From NCBI GenBank assembly GCA_947252755.1, contig CAMXWV010000006.1, positions 95,109 through 159,108 of the forward strand: a DNA stretch of 64,000 nucleotides, written 5' to 3'. The DNA comes from an uncultured Dermabacter sp. Its GTDB lineage: Bacteria > Actinomycetota > Actinomycetes > Actinomycetales > Dermabacteraceae. Under the pieces are notes generated by a model that searched no databases, had not been told where the DNA came from, and was given only the letters and a program-made list of their open reading frames with translations. The translations under genes were made by a program, and so were the position numbers. Below, one piece after another: positions 62,677 through 64,000 of this stretch; position 1 is the first letter of the stretch, and each line of letters opens with the position of its first letter.

Positions 62677-63783
62677 ATGACCATCTCCTCCGGCGCTGCC
62701 CCATCCTCAGATTCTCCTGCTTACTCCACCGAACCGGCGCGCGCTGGCGCCCCTGAGCCGCGTGCGATCATGGATCGCCTTATCTCCGTGCTCTCCCTTG
62801 AGGACATCACAGATCAGGCTGCCCAGAATGGGGCGGATCGGGCTGCGGCGGATCAGACTGCCCAGAATGCGGCGGATCAGGCTGCGGCGGATCATGCTTC
62901 CGGGCGCGTTCCTACCGGTACCGAAGGCTTCCGCGTGTTCGAAGGCCCCACTGATCCGCAGCCCGGCGGGCACGTGTTCGGCGGTCAGGTCATGGGCCAA
63001 GCCATCGTGGCCACGGGCCGCACCGTCCCCGAGGGCCGCTTCATCCACTCGATGTTCAGCTACTTCCTTCGACCGGGCGATCCCACCCTGCCGATCCGAT
63101 TCGAGGTGGACGCCCTGCGCGATGGCGGCTCGTTCTCTGTTCGACGCGTTCTGGCCAGCCAGAATGACCAGACGATCCTGGCGATGACCGCGTCCTTCCA
63201 GGAAGACCAAGACGGACTGGAGCACATCGAGCCGATACCCGACGCACCGGACCCGGAATCCCTCCCGAGCACCGCGGACCTGCTGGGCGGACTCGAGCAT
63301 CCTGTCGCTCAGTATTGGGCGCACCAGCGACCGATCGACATCCGCCACGTGAACCCGCCCGTCTACATGCACCCGGACCCTGAGCGCACCGGTCGTCAGA
63401 TGGTGTGGATGCGCGCTCTCGCACCCCTTCCACCGCTCGGGGGCAGCACTCCCTCCCCCACCGACGCGCTCCTGCACTCCCCTTCAGACGCGCTCCTACA
63501 CGATGCAATCCTGGCCTATGCCTCGGACTACACCCCCTTCGAGCCGATGATGCGGCGCCAGGGGCTCACGTGGATCACTCCGGGTCTTCGCGCGGCCACA
63601 ATCAACCATGCGATCTGGTGGCATTCACGCCCGAACGTGAACGAGTGGCTGCTGTACGTGCAGAATTCGCCATCAGCGGCTGGTGGGCGCGGCCTCACGG
63701 AAGGTCGGATCTACCGACAGTCCGGGGACCTGGTTGCCACCGTGACTCAGGAAGGCATGCTCCGGATCAAGCCGCAGAGCTGA
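62677..63783 (+). CDS. tesB: Acyl-CoA thioesterase II
   Basis: A protein of 368 residues from the ATG at 62677 (another in-frame ATG at 62770 would drop a 31-residue leader). The double hotdog fold has GGHVFGGQVMGQAIVATGRTV (core GGHVFGGQVMGQA), HSMFSYFLRPGDP, RRVLASQNDQTILAMTASFQ and the C-terminal LAYASDYTPFEPM and NEWLLYVQNSPSAAGGRG. It hydrolyses medium- to long-chain acyl-CoA. Residues 46-71 are an insertion made of a 13-residue tandem repeat not usual in TesB. TACGAT at 62664-62669 sits just right for a leaderless transcript starting at the ATG. Confidence 0.92.
   Translation: MTISSGAAPSSDSPAYSTEPARAGAPEPRAIMDRLISVLSLEDITDQAAQNGADRAAADQTAQNAADQAAADHASGRVPTGTEGFRVFEGPTDPQPGGHVFGGQVMGQAIVATGRTVPEGRFIHSMFSYFLRPGDPTLPIRFEVDALRDGGSFSVRRVLASQNDQTILAMTASFQEDQDGLEHIEPIPDAPDPESLPSTADLLGGLEHPVAQYWAHQRPIDIRHVNPPVYMHPDPERTGRQMVWMRALAPLPPLGGSTPSPTDALLHSPSDALLHDAILAYASDYTPFEPMMRRQGLTWITPGLRAATINHAIWWHSRPNVNEWLLYVQNSPSAAGGRGLTEGRIYRQSGDLVATVTQEGMLRIKPQS
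62812..62901 (+). repeat. 39-bp tandem repeat inside tesB
   Basis: Unit 1 (62812-62850) and unit 2 (62851-62889) encode DQAAQNGADRAAA and DQTAQNAADQAAA; a third partial unit begins GATCAT. Unit differences are few, so the duplication is recent or maintained. The length is a multiple of three, which keeps the frame. Confidence 0.85.
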
Positions 63784-63813
63784 CTGCGTCGCCCAAATCA
63801 GCCCCCCCTCCGC

Positions 63814-63973
63814 CACGAGTGATACGTGATCCACCAAAAACACCCCTTCTCGGTAGAGGGAGTATCACCCGTGGGGAGCAACCGGTCCGGGCGGCGCCCG
63901 CCCAGGAAAACCCCCGGCACCGGCCCACACCCACCCCAGGCACCAGCCCACGTGGAGGGAGTATCACTCATGG
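63814..63973. repeat. Short inverted and direct repeats at the right edge
   Basis: CACGAGTGATAC (63814-63825) and GTATCACCCGTG (63862-63873) form an inverted repeat with one mismatch. The second arm lies in a 22-base unit (63853-63874) that recurs at 63952-63973 with 19 of 22 bases identical. The 217 bases after tesB contain no convincing gene; minus-strand open frames here are short. The element may continue beyond the window. Confidence 0.6.
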
Positions 63974-64000
63974 TCAGAAAAGCAACGAGCCTGGGCACGC

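Overview
The window is a 64 kb chromosomal segment of a high-GC actinomycete. Actinobacterial markers include the dnaK-grpE-dnaJ-hspR operon with HspR (HAIR-type) operators, a mycothiol-dependent Rv2466c-type oxidoreductase, an RpiB with the glutamate-type active site, GlbO, and a LacI-controlled maltose operon without its own ATPase. The gene set looks like Micrococcales. A putative D-amino-acid cross-bridge locus would fit a family such as Dermabacteraceae, whose peptidoglycan is of type A4gamma, but this placement is inference. I see no rRNA, tRNA, CRISPR array, insertion sequence or prophage. Coding density is high and no stretch over 300 bases is empty.

Layout. 1-2424: end of a degenerate acyl-CoA-synthetase-like gene, yciO, deoD. 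2570-5142: small membrane protein, class I amidotransferase-like hydrolase, MetE-like methyltransferase. 5312-9826: glycine cleavage operon gcvT-gcvH-gcvP. 9993-11403: acetyltransferase and sirtuin. 11480-13049: cysK-cysE, with cysK broken by a one-base frameshift. 13191-15398: trpS and the LacI-type regulator. 15583-23110: maltodextrin uptake and hydrolysis operon (binding protein, two permeases, two GH13 enzymes). 23325-28600: asparagine-synthase-like gene, two paralogous ATP-grasp ligases and an aspartate racemase-like gene, proposed here as a peptidoglycan interpeptide-bridge locus. 28886-31909: two glycosyltransferases around a TVP38-type membrane protein, probably for glycolipids. 31941-36040: heat-shock operon. 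36309-41556: acetyltransferase, MFS transporter, ABC exporter of the FtsX type. 41787-45911: ADP-ribosylglycohydrolase, membrane protein, M13 peptidase. 46089-49385: TPP riboswitch, ykoE, a fused EcfA-EcfA-EcfT protein and an ankyrin protein. 49471-52113: acetyltransferase, Nei-type glycosylase, rpiB, DsbA-like protein. 52263-55942: asymmetric two-gene ABC exporter. 56053-60782: DUF402 protein, PepN, MscS channel, GlbO. 60828-63783: thioesterase, monooxygenase-fold protein, an AT-rich TM2-domain gene, tesB. 63784-64000: short inverted and direct repeats.

Working together. The maltose block imports maltodextrins and trims them to glucose under a LacI repressor that reads TGCAA/TTGCA half-sites; the transport ATPase must come from elsewhere. 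The ECF block imports a thiamine precursor under TPP control. The heat-shock block should be auto-repressed by HspR. The most interesting regions are the proposed D-Asp/D-Glu bridge locus, the ABC pair whose two nucleotide sites are degenerate in complementary ways, the degenerate acyl-CoA synthetase, and the low-GC TM2 gene that lacks a clear start.
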